Shown piece after piece: positions 16,101 to 25,106 of a DNA stretch of 33,795 bases. The position numbers and the translations under genes were made by a program. Positions within the stretch are counted from its first letter, which is position 1. Each line of letters starts with the position of its first letter. The DNA is taken from assembly GCA_945905735.1 (NCBI GenBank), contig CAMDQC010000043.1:1-33795 (forward strand). Reading direction: 5' to 3'. This stretch comes from Prosthecobacter debontii. Lineage in GTDB: Bacteria; Verrucomicrobiota; Verrucomicrobiia; Chthoniobacterales; Chthoniobacteraceae. Under the pieces are notes generated by a model, which had not been told where the DNA came from, ran no database searches, and was given only the letters and a program-made list of their open reading frames with translations.

Positions 16101-19100
16101 AGTTGCCGTTTTGGATGAGCTGGATGTTTCCAGACGTCACGTCGATGACGCTCACGTCGTCGATCAAACACTCGCCATCATTCAGCAATCCCATCACGAG
16201 TTCGTTGTATTGCGTGGGATCGCTGCTGCCCGGCGGCGGCGCGCCCGTACCGGTGTAGGTGAATGTCTGCCAGCTCGATTTGCTGGTCTCGTCGGACGCT
16301 GCCCATGCTTCGGGGACGGTGTTGTCCATGCCGGGATTTCGCAGTTCCAGACTGCCGCCGCCGCCGTCGGCGCGCGCGTCCCATCGGCCGCCTTCGAAGT
16401 ATCGGACTTCGTCCACGGCGTTGTCGTTTGCGTCTTCGAGCGTGATGAGATCGTCGCTGTTTGAGAGCGAGCCGCCCAGCGGACCGACGACGGTGATGCC
16501 GGGGAACTTCGCAAGCAGCGCCGGGGCGTTGTTTGATACGACGAGATAGCCAAACGCAGGAATCGTCGTGCCCGCGATGAAGTCGTAGCTCACGCCGCCG
16601 CGCAGCTTCCAGCCGGTGAGAACCACGGGCGAGGCGCTCTTATTATAAAGCTCGATCCACTCCTCCGGATTCGGCGTCGAGCCGGTTGGGAGAAAGGCGG
16701 GCGCGTGGTTGTACATGATCTCGTTGATCACGATGCTGTCCGGGATGCTGAATGTATTCGCCGTACCCGCCGTCGGAGTGCTCGGCGTACGCCAGCGGCC
16801 CGATGCGTCGCGGGCTTGTGCGGCGTTCTTGATCACCGCGCCTTCCACGGTCGCGCCGGGCGCGGAGAGGAAGAGTTTCGCGCCATCGGGCGGACGCCAT
16901 CCGAGCGTCGTTTGATCGATCGAAAGCAGCGCGCCCGCAGCCACGGAGCCGGTGAGCGAATACGTCGAACCCGTCGAGCTGCTGAGCGTCCAGCCGGTGA
17001 GATTCACCGCCGAGCCGCTCGTATTGCGAAGCTCTACAAACCACGTCCCTGCAGTCGCGCTCGCGATTTCATTAAGTTGGACTGGAATTGTGAAATCTAG
17101 TGCGACAGGTGTCTCGATCATGTCGAGCTGCGCCATGAGAAATGCATCCGCTGTTCCCGATGGATGCTGGTGCAGTTCCACCGCGAGGACATTGGTCCCC
17201 GGCACGACAGCGGAAGCTGGAATCTCAATGCTGCCGCTGAATTTCGGATACACGACATTTGTGTCCGCGGGCGTCGTGCTGGTCGGCGTGCCGGTGATGT
17301 TGGTGCGATAGACTTCGACGCCGTTGAGGTAAAAGACTGCGCCGTCGTCCACGATGTGATTGAGCAGCAGCCGGTAAGCGGAATTGGCGGCACCGGAGTT
17401 CGTGAACGTCTTTCGGAAATACGTCGTCGTGGGATTGCTCGCGAGCGTGGTCTTTGCGAGCAGCGGCTGCGCGGTTGCGTCCCATTTTACGCGGAAGCCG
17501 CCAGGGTTCGCGCCGGGTCCGGCGTTCGTCCAAGTGAAGTCGAGCGTGTTTGCGCCGTTTGCAAATCCGGTGATTGCGAGCGGGCCGTTGAACGCGCCGA
17601 AGCCAGCGCCGGAGATTCCTTTCGAGACGCCGTTGAGCAGCACGCTGTCGAGCGAGTTGTCCGCGGCGTAGTAAAGCTGCACGTCGAATGTGCCCGGCTG
17701 CCACGCGCTGAAATCCGCCGTCGTGCGCCATACCCAGGTGCCCGCAGCGGCGCTATCCGTTCCGTTTGCGGTGAGGCCGGACCAGCTCGAAACGCCGTCC
17801 GGACCAAACCACGCGGGGTGCCCGTTTTGAACGACGGCGGGGATGCCGTTCGTCACGTTTGTGTAGTGCAGGTCATTCGTTCCGGCGACCGCGACTGTGC
17901 CGGTATTGGTCACGCCCGTGTTGAAGAGCGTCGAGATTTTCTCGCGGAGCGCGACGGGTTGAGCCACGCCGAGCACGCCTTCCTTGTAAAACTTCACTTC
18001 GCTGAGACCCACGAAACTATTGTCGCTTCCGTGGCTGCTCAGGATGTTGAAGCGCACGTAGCGGATGCCTGTGGCGGCGAGTTCTATGTGCTGCCCCGGT
18101 TCCGTGGCTAGGCCGCTCGCACGGATGAAATCTACCGTAGCCACCGTCGTGAACGGACCGCCCGCAGCGGTCGATGTCTGGACCTGCACTTGTTTCGAAC
18201 CGCGCGTGGGCAGATCCGCTTCATTGTAATTCCAGACGTGGAACGACGTCAGATTCACGACGGAGCCGAGGTCGAATGTGATGTCTGCCGGCAGCGGATC
18301 GTTCGGCGTGCCAAAGGTCCCGTTGGAGAGCCACATCGTTCCCTCGGGCGTCGTGCCGTGCGTCTGGCCGGAGATTCCGGAGCCATTCACGGTATTCGCT
18401 GCACCGCGCGTGAAGCCGGTTGTGAGTTCCGAGGAGAATCCCGAGACGCTCGCCGTAGCGTCCACTTGGACGGGAAGGGCTGCGGCGACTTCGTTGCTAA
18501 ACGCGTAGTGGTGCCACGTGCCTGAATCAATCGGTGTGAAATCAAAGGCGAACGTCCCGTTGCCGCTCGCCGTATAGTGGTATTTCACGATGAGGCCGTT
18601 GCCGGAGAGCGTCGCGTTTTCATCCACGATGTGCCCGATGCCCGTATCGCTCGGCGTGATGAGATTGCGCCGGACCGGCGGGTCACCAAATCCGGTCGCG
18701 TAAAACGTGGCGACGTAAGTCTGGTTTGGCGTGAGGTTCAAAAGCTCGATGCGCGATTTGCCATTGAACGAATTGCCGTAAAGAAACTCCTGGCAGAGCT
18801 GAAAGCTGCCCGTGCCCGCTGGGAGAGCGTTCGCGCCCTGACCACTCCCGTTGTTGTTGAACTGAGTCGTCGCGCCGAGCAGCACCCAGTTCGCGCCGCT
18901 CGTCACGCCCGTGCCGGGGGAATCAAACGTCACGCCATTGATCGCCGTGTAGCCGCCCGCGCGGTTCAGACCGATTTTGTGCGTGTAGCTTTTCGTGCTC
19001 GAAATGTCCGAGGTCGCGTCGTTCGTCCACGGCTTCACCGTCCAGATTCCGCCCGCGATCTGCGCGGGGCCATCCATGTAAAGCGCAGGGTTTCCGAAGT

Positions 19101-19752
19101 GCAGCCCCGCCTGTCCACTCGACCACGCGGCGTCATTAAATGCCGTCGTGTTCCAGTTCCCAGCGGGCGGAGTCTGTGTGTATTTCCAAGTCGTATCGCG
19201 CGCCACAGGCCGCGAGGAAACCGGCGGCGGCGGCGGCGGGAAGTTGTCCGTCCCCGGAGTGCCGCCGACTTGCGCGCTCGCCGTCCACGACTGCGGACGC
19301 GCCGAGTTCAAAGCAGCCGAGCTTTTTGACAAAGTCACCCCGCCGCCATCCGGCGCGATGGGCCATTCGCCCTTGTCTCCGTATGTGAGTTCATCCATCG
19401 CCCGGTCGTTGTTATCGCGCAGCCGCAGCGTGTCGCCGGAGTTGCTCAGCGCGCCGACGAAGGGACCCATCGACCCCGCATACAATCCCGGAGTCTTCGC
19501 CACAACGATGCGCCCGCCGCCGGGAATCACCGTGCCATTTGGAAATGCAAAATCCGCCCCGCCGGAAATGCGCCATCCCGACATATCGACGTTCACCGCC
19601 ATGACGTTCTGCACCTCGATAAACTCCGCCGCCTCGCCGGCTCCTCCGGGGTTGTAGTGGATTTCGTTGAAGACGACGACCGCATCATTCGGCGGCAGCG
19701 CGAAGAGCAGCGAAACGAAGAGTGTCAGGGTGAGTAGTGTTTTGCGGATCAT
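13165..19752 (-). CDS. Giant exported lamin-tail/CotH multidomain protein (2195 aa)
   Basis: After a signal peptide (1-18) the protein has a lamin-tail domain (about 23-125, VVVFNEIHYNP); a module shared with the upstream gene (248-422); a discoidin-like domain (about 430-591); linker sandwiches; two more lamin-tail domains (about 890-1000 and 1005-1145); a carbohydrate-binding-like segment (about 1160-1310); and a CotH region (about 1445-1820) with LFLPWDLDF holding Asp1736 and Asp1738. An Ig-like segment (1825-1908), a fourth lamin-tail domain (1918-2085) and a C-terminal module (2095-2195, ending YLRGKLRVP) follow. CotH proteins are secreted atypical kinases or surface proteins; kinase activity here is not shown. 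It has no PEP-CTERM tail. The gene lies 93 bases after the PEP-CTERM gene. Confidence 0.88.
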   Translation of the reverse strand: MIRKTLLTLTLFVSLLFALPPNDAVVVFNEIHYNPGGAGEAAEFIEVQNVMAVNVDMSGWRISGGADFAFPNGTVIPGGGRIVVAKTPGLYAGSMGPFVGALSNSGDTLRLRDNNDRAMDELTYGDKGEWPIAPDGGGVTLSKSSAALNSARPQSWTASAQVGGTPGTDNFPPPPPPVSSRPVARDTTWKYTQTPPAGNWNTTAFNDAAWSSGQAGLHFGNPALYMDGPAQIAGGIWTVKPWTNDATSDISSTKSYTHKIGLNRAGGYTAINGVTFDSPGTGVTSGANWVLLGATTQFNNNGSGQGANALPAGTGSFQLCQEFLYGNSFNGKSRIELLNLTPNQTYVATFYATGFGDPPVRRNLITPSDTGIGHIVDENATLSGNGLIVKYHYTASGNGTFAFDFTPIDSGTWHHYAFSNEVAAALPVQVDATASVSGFSSELTTGFTRGAANTVNGSGISGQTHGTTPEGTMWLSNGTFGTPNDPLPADITFDLGSVVNLTSFHVWNYNEADLPTRGSKQVQVQTSTAAGGPFTTVATVDFIRASGLATEPGQHIELAATGIRYVRFNILSSHGSDNSFVGLSEVKFYKEGVLGVAQPVALREKISTLFNTGVTNTGTVAVAGTNDLHYTNVTNGIPAVVQNGHPAWFGPDGVSSWSGLTANGTDSAAAGTWVWRTTADFSAWQPGTFDVQLYYAADNSLDSVLLNGVSKGISGAGFGAFNGPLAITGFANGANTLDFTWTNAGPGANPGGFRVKWDATAQPLLAKTTLASNPTTTYFRKTFTNSGAANSAYRLLLNHIVDDGAVFYLNGVEVYRTNITGTPTSTTPADTNVVYPKFSGSIEIPASAVVPGTNVLAVELHQHPSGTADAFLMAQLDMIETPVALDFTIPVQLNEIASATAGTWFVELRNTSGSAVNLTGWTLSSSTGSTYSLTGSVAAGALLSIDQTTLGWRPPDGAKLFLSAPGATVEGAVIKNAAQARDASGRWRTPSTPTAGTANTFSIPDSIVINEIMYNHAPAFLPTGSTPNPEEWIELYNKSASPVVLTGWKLRGGVSYDFIAGTTIPAFGYLVVSNNAPALLAKFPGITVVGPLGGSLSNSDDLITLEDANDNAVDEVRYFEGGRWDARADGGGGSLELRNPGMDNTVPEAWAASDETSKSSWQTFTYTGTGAPPPGSSDPTQYNELVMGLLNDGECLIDDVSVIDVTSGNIQLIQNGNFSAGTAAAWRNIGNHGSHGRTVVMDDPSSVGNKVLKVVATSATEHMHNHLETTLKNGASYVTLNSGNTYTVSFRARWLSGTPRLNSRLYFNRLARTSLLPMPQNNGTPGAQNSRFVALAGPTFTALSHSPVLPQASSAVTVRVKAADPQGVAGVSLKWRLDGSIAFNTVAMTLNGDSYEGTIPGQVAGSLGQFYVEATDGTTVSTFPAGGANSRAMIRWSDGTVPTTAAHGVRILMLTADANFMHEPSNCMSNDFLPCTIVYRESEVFYDASVRLKSSQRGRPADIRLGFAINFDPMQPFRGAHTSINLDRSGYGRGTVGSGFGHSEIVTWHFMQRAGGVPSMWNDIGFVIAPRSTHNGSAILTMAEFNDVWADSSFVDGASQPSFKYELIYYPTTTVGGGPEGAKLPSPDNVVGVEFESYTTADKEAFRWNFLIGSARTNDDYSGMLELNQTYRIAPSNPTAFNAALPNTIDVDQWLRTVAALALAGIQDNYVTSAGAWHNLKLYSRSDGRVLFLPWDLDFQTAPSNDALIINPDIARITGVSAANQRLFYQHLQDIIDTSFNSAYLSSWITHYPTLSTAGGNWGEITSYVDARVAFVNSQIAANYPPTTFDVTTANFSTSGSSATISGVGWVDVRNIIIQNGALSLPVTWNSATGWQATVPVAPGAQTLTLQAFDYQGNLVGTDTITITGTGGTLSAAAGNLVISEIHYNPANPTGGELSASSDKDEFEFIEVRNISAQTVSLAGCRFTGGIDYTFPNTTLAAGAYAIVPRNNSAFTARYPAVPALAHYYVAGTNYLANSGDSFDLLAANGTVISSVNYNDSGSVKWPASPDGNGPSLVLIAPLTNPDVADPLHWRASSATHGNPGTSDAIAAPVAPTQAQLLAYAIGTGAMPIAGSELVVGQRTMNFTLERNPLADADWTLESVATLPGTWAPAGAAYEITTRTTLPGGNERITLRSITPMSGTNGYLRGKLRVP

Positions 19753-19789
19753 GGCGAGAGAGATGTGAAAATGGACTCGAACAGCAGAA

Positions 19790-19823
19790 GGGACGCAAGA
19801 GACACTTTGGCCTCTTGCGTCCC
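19790..19823 (-). terminator. Strong hairpin between the two giant surface-protein genes
   Basis: A perfect 12-bp stem (GGGACGCAAGAG at 19790-19801 with CTCTTGCGTCCC at 19812-19823) closes a 10-base loop. It sits 23 bases past the stop of the PEP-CTERM gene and 38 bases before the start of the CotH-type gene, both on the minus strand. No T-run follows on that strand. It may be an inefficient terminator or an RNA-stabilising element that sets different levels of the two proteins. Confidence 0.6.
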
Positions 19824-19845
19824 TAGATTGGTCTGACGATAGGCT

Positions 19846-22800
19846 TTATTCGCTGCGGCGACGGCGGCGCAGGAGGGCAACTCCGCCGAGCATGAGCAGT
19901 GCGGCGCTGCCGGGCTCGGGCACGGCGAGCAGGGTGACGTCGTTGCCGCTATCGGCTGCGTAGCTGATCGTGAAGGCTCGATAGAAGCCTCCACTCGTAA
20001 CTTCGAACTCTTCTCCTTCGTCCAGGCTGTTGCCGCCAAAGTTGAAGCGACCGGCAAAGGGACTCGTGCCATTGATGATGGTGAACAAGGTGGTCTCGGT
20101 CGGGACAGCGAGGAGCGAAAGATTCAAGGCCACAGTTCCCGTGATACTGCCCGCGCCAGTCACGTTCAGTTGGTCCCCGGTGAGGGTGCCGAGTTCGATG
20201 GTGAATGCCGAGCCGTCCGCAAAGGACACCGGCCCGGTGTTGAGTGTGCCGATACTGTTGCCGGGCGAAATGTCGGCGCCGCTTGCGACGGTCACGATTG
20301 CCGCCGGGTTGATGGTGCCGCCTCCACCAAGAGTGCCCGCATTTACCGCGACCGCCGTGGTGCCCGAGAGTGAGCCACTCACGAGCAGTTTGCCTCCGGT
20401 GACGGTTGTTGGGCCGGTGTTCGAGTTTGCGCCGCTGAGTTCCAGCGAGCCTGCGCCGGTCTTGGTGATTCCGAGCGGGCCGCTCATGCTGCCGCTGTAG
20501 GTGCTGTTGGTAGCGTCGCCGACCGTGAGGACGGGCGAGGCGACGACTTCGTTCGACATGCCGTACCAATGATAGCTGCCCGCTCCGACTTGGTTTGTGG
20601 TGATGGTCGCGGTGCCGCTGCCATTTGCGGTGTAGCGGAGCGGGATGTAGCTCGCCGAGCCGCTGAGGTCGGAGTCGAACAGCATCGTGCCCGTTCCGGA
20701 GCCTGCGTTGATGGTGAAGAGCTGCGTGCGATCGCCACCCCAACGGCGCTGGTAAAGGTGCGATTCGTAGGTCACGCCGGGGGTGAGGCCGGTGAGGGTG
20801 AGGTTGGCAGGATTGCCGCCGTAGTAGAAATCGCTCAACATCTTGTTCATTCCTGTGCCATTCGCTCCATCGGCAAAGGTCGGCGAACTCCCTGTCCCCG
20901 CGCTTTCAGGCAGAGGGATAGTCGCACCACTGAGCGACCAGTTGGCTCCTGAAGTAGCTGCGGCGTCAAATGCGACGCTGTTCACCGTCGCTGCGGTGCC
21001 ATCGCCGAAATCGAGCACATGTGTGTAGGTCTTCGTATTCGCGATGCCGGTGCCTGCGTTAGTAGTAAAGACGACGGGAGTGCCGATGGATGCGGTGCTG
21101 GTGATGGCTCCGCCGCCGGAGAGGCTGTTGATCGTTTCGCTGAATCCGCCGAGGTCGAGCGTGGTGTTGGTGTTCACGGTCACTCCGCCTTTTCCCGCGC
21201 CGTGCGGGATGACTTCCGAGGCTCCCAGCTTTACGGTTCCTTTTGTAATGAGCGTGCTGCCCGCGTAGTCGTTCGCGGTGTTTGCGAGGATGAGGGTGTT
21301 GGCTTCATCGGGGCGATCTCCGCCCTTGGTCAGCCCGCCGGGGCCGGTGATGGGGCCGCTGACGCGGAGGTTGTTGTTGCTGTTGCCCCCGAGGTTGCTG
21401 GTGGCGGCGAGTGTGATGCTGCCAGCGAGCGTGTATTCCGCAAATCCCGCCGCGCCAGGAGCACCAGCGCCACCGTCGGCATAGATGGCAGTCTTTGCCC
21501 CACCTGGCGAGGAACCGCCGGGGCCGTTGAGCGTGAAGTTATTCGAGACGATCGCAGAGCCCGTGTTCCACCACGGGAGAAGACTTGCACCGCTCGCGAT
21601 GGACACCGCACCGGTGCCGAGTGCCGCGGGGTTGCGGGCGAGAATCATGCCGCCGGAAATCGTCGTGCCTCCGGTGTAGCCGTTTGCGCCGGTGAGCTCT
21701 TGAATTCCGGTGCCCTGTTTGACGAGTTTTGTCTGACCGCTGATGACACCGCCGAAGGAGTAGCTGTTTGAATCGCCAACGGTGAGCGTTTGGGGCGCAG
21801 TTGCGACGCTTTCCAGCGATGCTGCAAACCAGTGGAACGTATTCGCCGGAACGATTGCTGCCATCGAGATGGACATGGATGACTGTGGTGCCACGAAGCG
21901 ATAGGCGTAGTAGCCCACATTGCCTGGGTCCGTGTTGAGCAATTGGTTCGAAATTGGTCCTGCTCCGTCTTCGTCAAACGTTGCATTTTGCGCGCGTCCG
22001 GCCCAGTGGCCGACTTTCGTGTAAAGCATCGCCTCGTAGGTTTCGCCGGGGTTCAGATTGCTAAACGTGAGGACGCCCGGATTGCCGGCATAGTAGAAGT
22101 CGCCGACCAGTTGGTCGTAGCCGCCGGTATCGGTGCCGCCGAAGAGCGTGGGCGCAGTGAGGCTGTAGCCGGTGCCGTTGTTGCCGACGGAATCAAATGT
22201 GACGCCATTCACCGTCGCCCCGCCGTTGTTGCCGAAGTCGAGCTTTTGCACGTAGGTTTTCGACGTGGAGATTTGCGCTGCTCCGTCGAGCCCGGTAGAA
22301 ATGAGGCCGCTGCGGGTGACGATACCCGTGCCGGTGAGGCCGCCGATGGTGTGGCTCGAAGCACCGAGGTCCCATGTGGCCCCAGCCGTGAGGGCTGCCG
22401 CGCCTGTGGTAGCACTGTTGGCCGTTCCCATTTTCAGAGTGCCCGCTTGCACGTTCAGAGCGCCGGAATTGCTCACAGCGCCGAGGAGCGAAAGAGTCCC
22501 GTTGCCCTGCTTGGTAATCGCCCCAGATGTGACGGTGCCGCTGAAGGTCGTCGAGGTGGCGTCTCCGACGGTGAGCGCGCCACTGCCAAGATTGACCACA
22601 GTCCCGGACACGCCTGAAAGCGATGTGAGAGTGAGTGAGCTGCCGCCCGTGCTCAGTGTCGCACCCGTTCCTGTGATGTTCAGCGATGGGACCGTGAGTA
22701 CGCCGCCCGCCATGTTCAGCGTCGCGCCGGTGCCTGCAAGGCTCAGTGATGTGAGCGTGAGTGAGCTGCCGCCCGTGTTCAGTGTCGCGCCCGTTCCTGT

Positions 22801-24993
22801 GATGTTCAGCGATGGGACCGTGAGTACGCCACCCCCCATGTTCAGCGTCGCGCCCGAGCCTGCAAGGTTCAGCGATGGGACCGTGAGCGAGCTGCCGCCC
22901 GTGTTTAGCGTCGCGCCCGTTCCGGTGAGGCTCAAGGCCGTGTTCGGAATCGAACCGCCCGCCAGTGTGAGCGTGCCGCCGGAGATCGTTGTGGTGCCGC
23001 CGTAGGTATTTGCACCGCCCAGCGTCATCGTGCCATTGCCTGTTTTGGTGAAACTACCGGCACCGCTGATGACTCCGCTAAACGTCGTGGACGTTCCATC
23101 GCCGCCCGCAGTGAAGGAGATGGGGTTTATCACGCTGGAGCCTGTCGCACCCGCGAGCGACCCGACCGTCTGTCCATAGCCGTTCAAGTCAAGCGTCGCG
23201 CCTGAGCTGGTAAGGCTCAGCGCGGTATTGGAGGGAAGCTTCCCTCCCGCTGTAGTCGATCCCGTGACCGCGTCGATCACGGTCGATCTGTCTCCCCCGA
23301 GCGTGTTGTTTCCGAGAAATTTGACGGTGTGAATCCCAGCGGTCAAATAGGTGCTTGCTGCGTAGTTCTGCCACGTTGCTTGTGAAAATTCTGCCGGGGC
23401 AAAAGTTTTCACGGTTACACCGTCCACTTGGAAAAACAGACCGGAAGGGCCGTTGACGCCTCCGCGTCCTACCCCCTCAAAGCTGAAGTCGTAAAATCCG
23501 TCGTAAGCCACATTGACGGCCTGCTCGATGAAGCCGCTCGTTCCAGCGGTGCTGTTGCTCTGGATGAATCCCCCCGCCGTTCCATCGTGATTTGTCGGGG
23601 TAAACCACGGGCTGCCGTTCAGCGCGATCCCCGCAGTCGCGTTCGAGAAAGTCCAGCTCGCACCCGCTGGGTTGTAGCCGAAGGTCCCGCTCGCCAGCGA
23701 GGTATAAGTCTGAAAGCTCGCGTTCGCAATCGTCAGCGCAATCGGCGTCGCTGCCGCACCCAATTTCAACGTGCCGTCGCTCACCACTGTCGGTCCCGTG
23801 TAAGTGTTAAGGCCACCCAGCGTCAGCACGCCCGCTCCGCTTTTCGAGATACCGCCCGAACCACTGATGACCTTATCTATCGTCTGTGCCCCCGCATTAA
23901 TCACGGCGAACGTTCCACTGTTTGCCACATCGCCCAAGCTGTTCAGGTCCGCGTCCGGCGACTCGATGGCGAGCGTGCCGCTGCCGATGGTCACGCCTTT
24001 GTTCGAGCCCGTGATCGGTCCCGCGAGCTTCACCGTGCCCGCTCCGTATTTAGCGAGCGGGCTGTTGATCGTGACGGGCATGGAAATGGTGTGCGAACCG
24101 CCTTCGTTCGCCTTCAGCACCGAAACGCCGCCCGCGTCCGCCTGTAAAGTCAGCGTGTCGATTCCCGAAACGGTATAGCTCCCCGTGCCCAGAAACTGCA
24201 CGTGCCCCACGGTCTTATTCCCCGTCATAGAAACGGCCGTCGCACCCGCCTGTGCGCTGAACGACGCGTTGCTGCCGATACCGTTTGGCGAAGCGACCGA
24301 CCAATTCCCCGCCGTCTCCCAAGTGTTATCGACCGCTGGCGTCCACGTATTGTTAAACACCTGCTCATTGCTCAGCCCGTAAACGTGCAAGGTCGCCGTC
24401 GTCCCATTCGCGACCGCAAAGTTCATCGTCGCCGTGGCACCTGTCGCCACAAATGTGTAGCGCAGCGTCGAACCAGCCAGCGCGTCTTGATTGAAGAGCA
24501 GGCTCGAACCATCGCCCGACGTGATCAGATTTGTGCGATTGTCCGGCAGCGTCCACGCTTGATTATAAATCGTCGCCACATACGTCTCGCCAGCCGTCAA
24601 GTCGCTCAGCGTCAGCGTCCCCGGATTGCCGCCGAATTGGAACCCATCGAACAGATTTGCGATCGCCGCCCCGCCGAGTGTTTGGTGAAGCCCACCGCCG
24701 CCCGACGGGAACTGGTTCGGCATATTAGTCAGCGAAAACCCCGTCCCCGAAGTCCCGCCGCCGATGAAAGTCGCGCCATTCACGGTCACATTGCCGCCGA
24801 TAACATTGGCAATCGCCGTGTAAGTTTTCGTCGAGTTGACGCCCGAGTCCGCGTCGCCTGTCATGGCACCGGAAGTAATAATCGTATCCGCCGCGAATGC
24901 CTGCACGGCGAGAAGACTGGCGATGCTGCTAAATAAAATATCCCGGCCAAGAGTGCGGCGGGACGACGATAGGAAGTGGTTCTTGTGTTTCAT
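19846..24993 (-). CDS. Giant autotransporter-type beta-strand-repeat protein with PEP-CTERM tail (1715 aa)
   Basis: The N-terminus is an export signal (about 1-35, ending AFAAD). The body has many Gly/Thr-rich beta-helix repeats of the autotransporter-associated beta-strand type (for example GNGTMTLGGANTYGGTTTI and GAGVLTLGGLNTYTGPTVV). Three copies of a roughly 165-aa module interrupt them (50-212, 906-1063, 1314-1484), and 21-residue tandem repeats lie at 687-791. The C-terminus is a textbook PEP-CTERM signal: VPEPG (1691-1695), a hydrophobic helix, then RRRRR. PEP-CTERM proteins are processed by an exosortase and displayed on, or released from, the surface, often with exopolysaccharide. 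No exosortase gene is in the window. The gene lies downstream of the GH81 glucanase on the same strand. Confidence 0.92.
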   Translation of the reverse strand: MKHKNHFLSSSRRTLGRDILFSSIASLLAVQAFAADTIITSGAMTGDADSGVNSTKTYTAIANVIGGNVTVNGATFIGGGTSGTGFSLTNMPNQFPSGGGGLHQTLGGAAIANLFDGFQFGGNPGTLTLSDLTAGETYVATIYNQAWTLPDNRTNLITSGDGSSLLFNQDALAGSTLRYTFVATGATATMNFAVANGTTATLHVYGLSNEQVFNNTWTPAVDNTWETAGNWSVASPNGIGSNASFSAQAGATAVSMTGNKTVGHVQFLGTGSYTVSGIDTLTLQADAGGVSVLKANEGGSHTISMPVTINSPLAKYGAGTVKLAGPITGSNKGVTIGSGTLAIESPDADLNSLGDVANSGTFAVINAGAQTIDKVISGSGGISKSGAGVLTLGGLNTYTGPTVVSDGTLKLGAAATPIALTIANASFQTYTSLASGTFGYNPAGASWTFSNATAGIALNGSPWFTPTNHDGTAGGFIQSNSTAGTSGFIEQAVNVAYDGFYDFSFEGVGRGGVNGPSGLFFQVDGVTVKTFAPAEFSQATWQNYAASTYLTAGIHTVKFLGNNTLGGDRSTVIDAVTGSTTAGGKLPSNTALSLTSSGATLDLNGYGQTVGSLAGATGSSVINPISFTAGGDGTSTTFSGVISGAGSFTKTGNGTMTLGGANTYGGTTTISGGTLTLAGGSIPNTALSLTGTGATLNTGGSSLTVPSLNLAGSGATLNMGGGVLTVPSLNITGTGATLNTGGSSLTLTSLSLAGTGATLNMAGGVLTVPSLNITGTGATLSTGGSSLTLTSLSGVSGTVVNLGSGALTVGDATSTTFSGTVTSGAITKQGNGTLSLLGAVSNSGALNVQAGTLKMGTANSATTGAAALTAGATWDLGASSHTIGGLTGTGIVTRSGLISTGLDGAAQISTSKTYVQKLDFGNNGGATVNGVTFDSVGNNGTGYSLTAPTLFGGTDTGGYDQLVGDFYYAGNPGVLTFSNLNPGETYEAMLYTKVGHWAGRAQNATFDEDGAGPISNQLLNTDPGNVGYYAYRFVAPQSSMSISMAAIVPANTFHWFAASLESVATAPQTLTVGDSNSYSFGGVISGQTKLVKQGTGIQELTGANGYTGGTTISGGMILARNPAALGTGAVSIASGASLLPWWNTGSAIVSNNFTLNGPGGSSPGGAKTAIYADGGAGAPGAAGFAEYTLAGSITLAATSNLGGNSNNNLRVSGPITGPGGLTKGGDRPDEANTLILANTANDYAGSTLITKGTVKLGASEVIPHGAGKGGVTVNTNTTLDLGGFSETINSLSGGGAITSTASIGTPVVFTTNAGTGIANTKTYTHVLDFGDGTAATVNSVAFDAAATSGANWSLSGATIPLPESAGTGSSPTFADGANGTGMNKMLSDFYYGGNPANLTLTGLTPGVTYESHLYQRRWGGDRTQLFTINAGSGTGTMLFDSDLSGSASYIPLRYTANGSGTATITTNQVGAGSYHWYGMSNEVVASPVLTVGDATNSTYSGSMSGPLGITKTGAGSLELSGANSNTGPTTVTGGKLLVSGSLSGTTAVAVNAGTLGGGGTINPAAIVTVASGADISPGNSIGTLNTGPVSFADGSAFTIELGTLTGDQLNVTGAGSITGTVALNLSLLAVPTETTLFTIINGTSPFAGRFNFGGNSLDEGEEFEVTSGGFYRAFTISYAADSGNDVTLLAVPEPGSAALLMLGGVALLRRRRRSE
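22621..22935 (-). repeat. 63-bp tandem repeats inside the PEP-CTERM gene, with a 126-bp higher-order period
   Basis: Five consecutive 21-residue units (residues 687-791) follow the pattern L-x-[LI]-x-G-[TS]-G-A-T-L-N-x-[GA]-G-x-x-L-T-[VL]-x-S. Alternate units are closer to each other than to their neighbours; for instance GTTCCTGTGATGTTCAGCG at 22667 recurs 126 bases later at 22793. A degenerate sixth unit follows, and a related unit occurs at residues 587-607. Confidence 0.85.
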
Positions 24994-25106
24994 GGAGTGA
25001 GTTTACGCTGTGGAGTTTGCTGTTTTGAGGTTGATGATGAAGTCGCGAGTTTCTGTAGGGGGTAGCGGATTAAAGGGGTTGCGCAACAGGAATTTAACAG
25101 AATTTT
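24994..25106 (-). promoter_or_regulatory. Region between the GH81 and PEP-CTERM genes
   Basis: This is a 113-base gap. On the minus strand it holds CCCCTTTA and then CTACCCCCTACAG about 60-75 bases before the PEP-CTERM start, and a 10-base perfect palindrome GTTGCGCAAC (25078-25087). No clear terminator for the glucanase gene is visible. It may hold a separate promoter for the PEP-CTERM gene. Confidence 0.3.

Noticed and set aside
22621-22935. CRISPR array
   Set aside because: The repeats are in frame, contiguous at 63 bases with no unique spacers, and encode a beta-strand protein.
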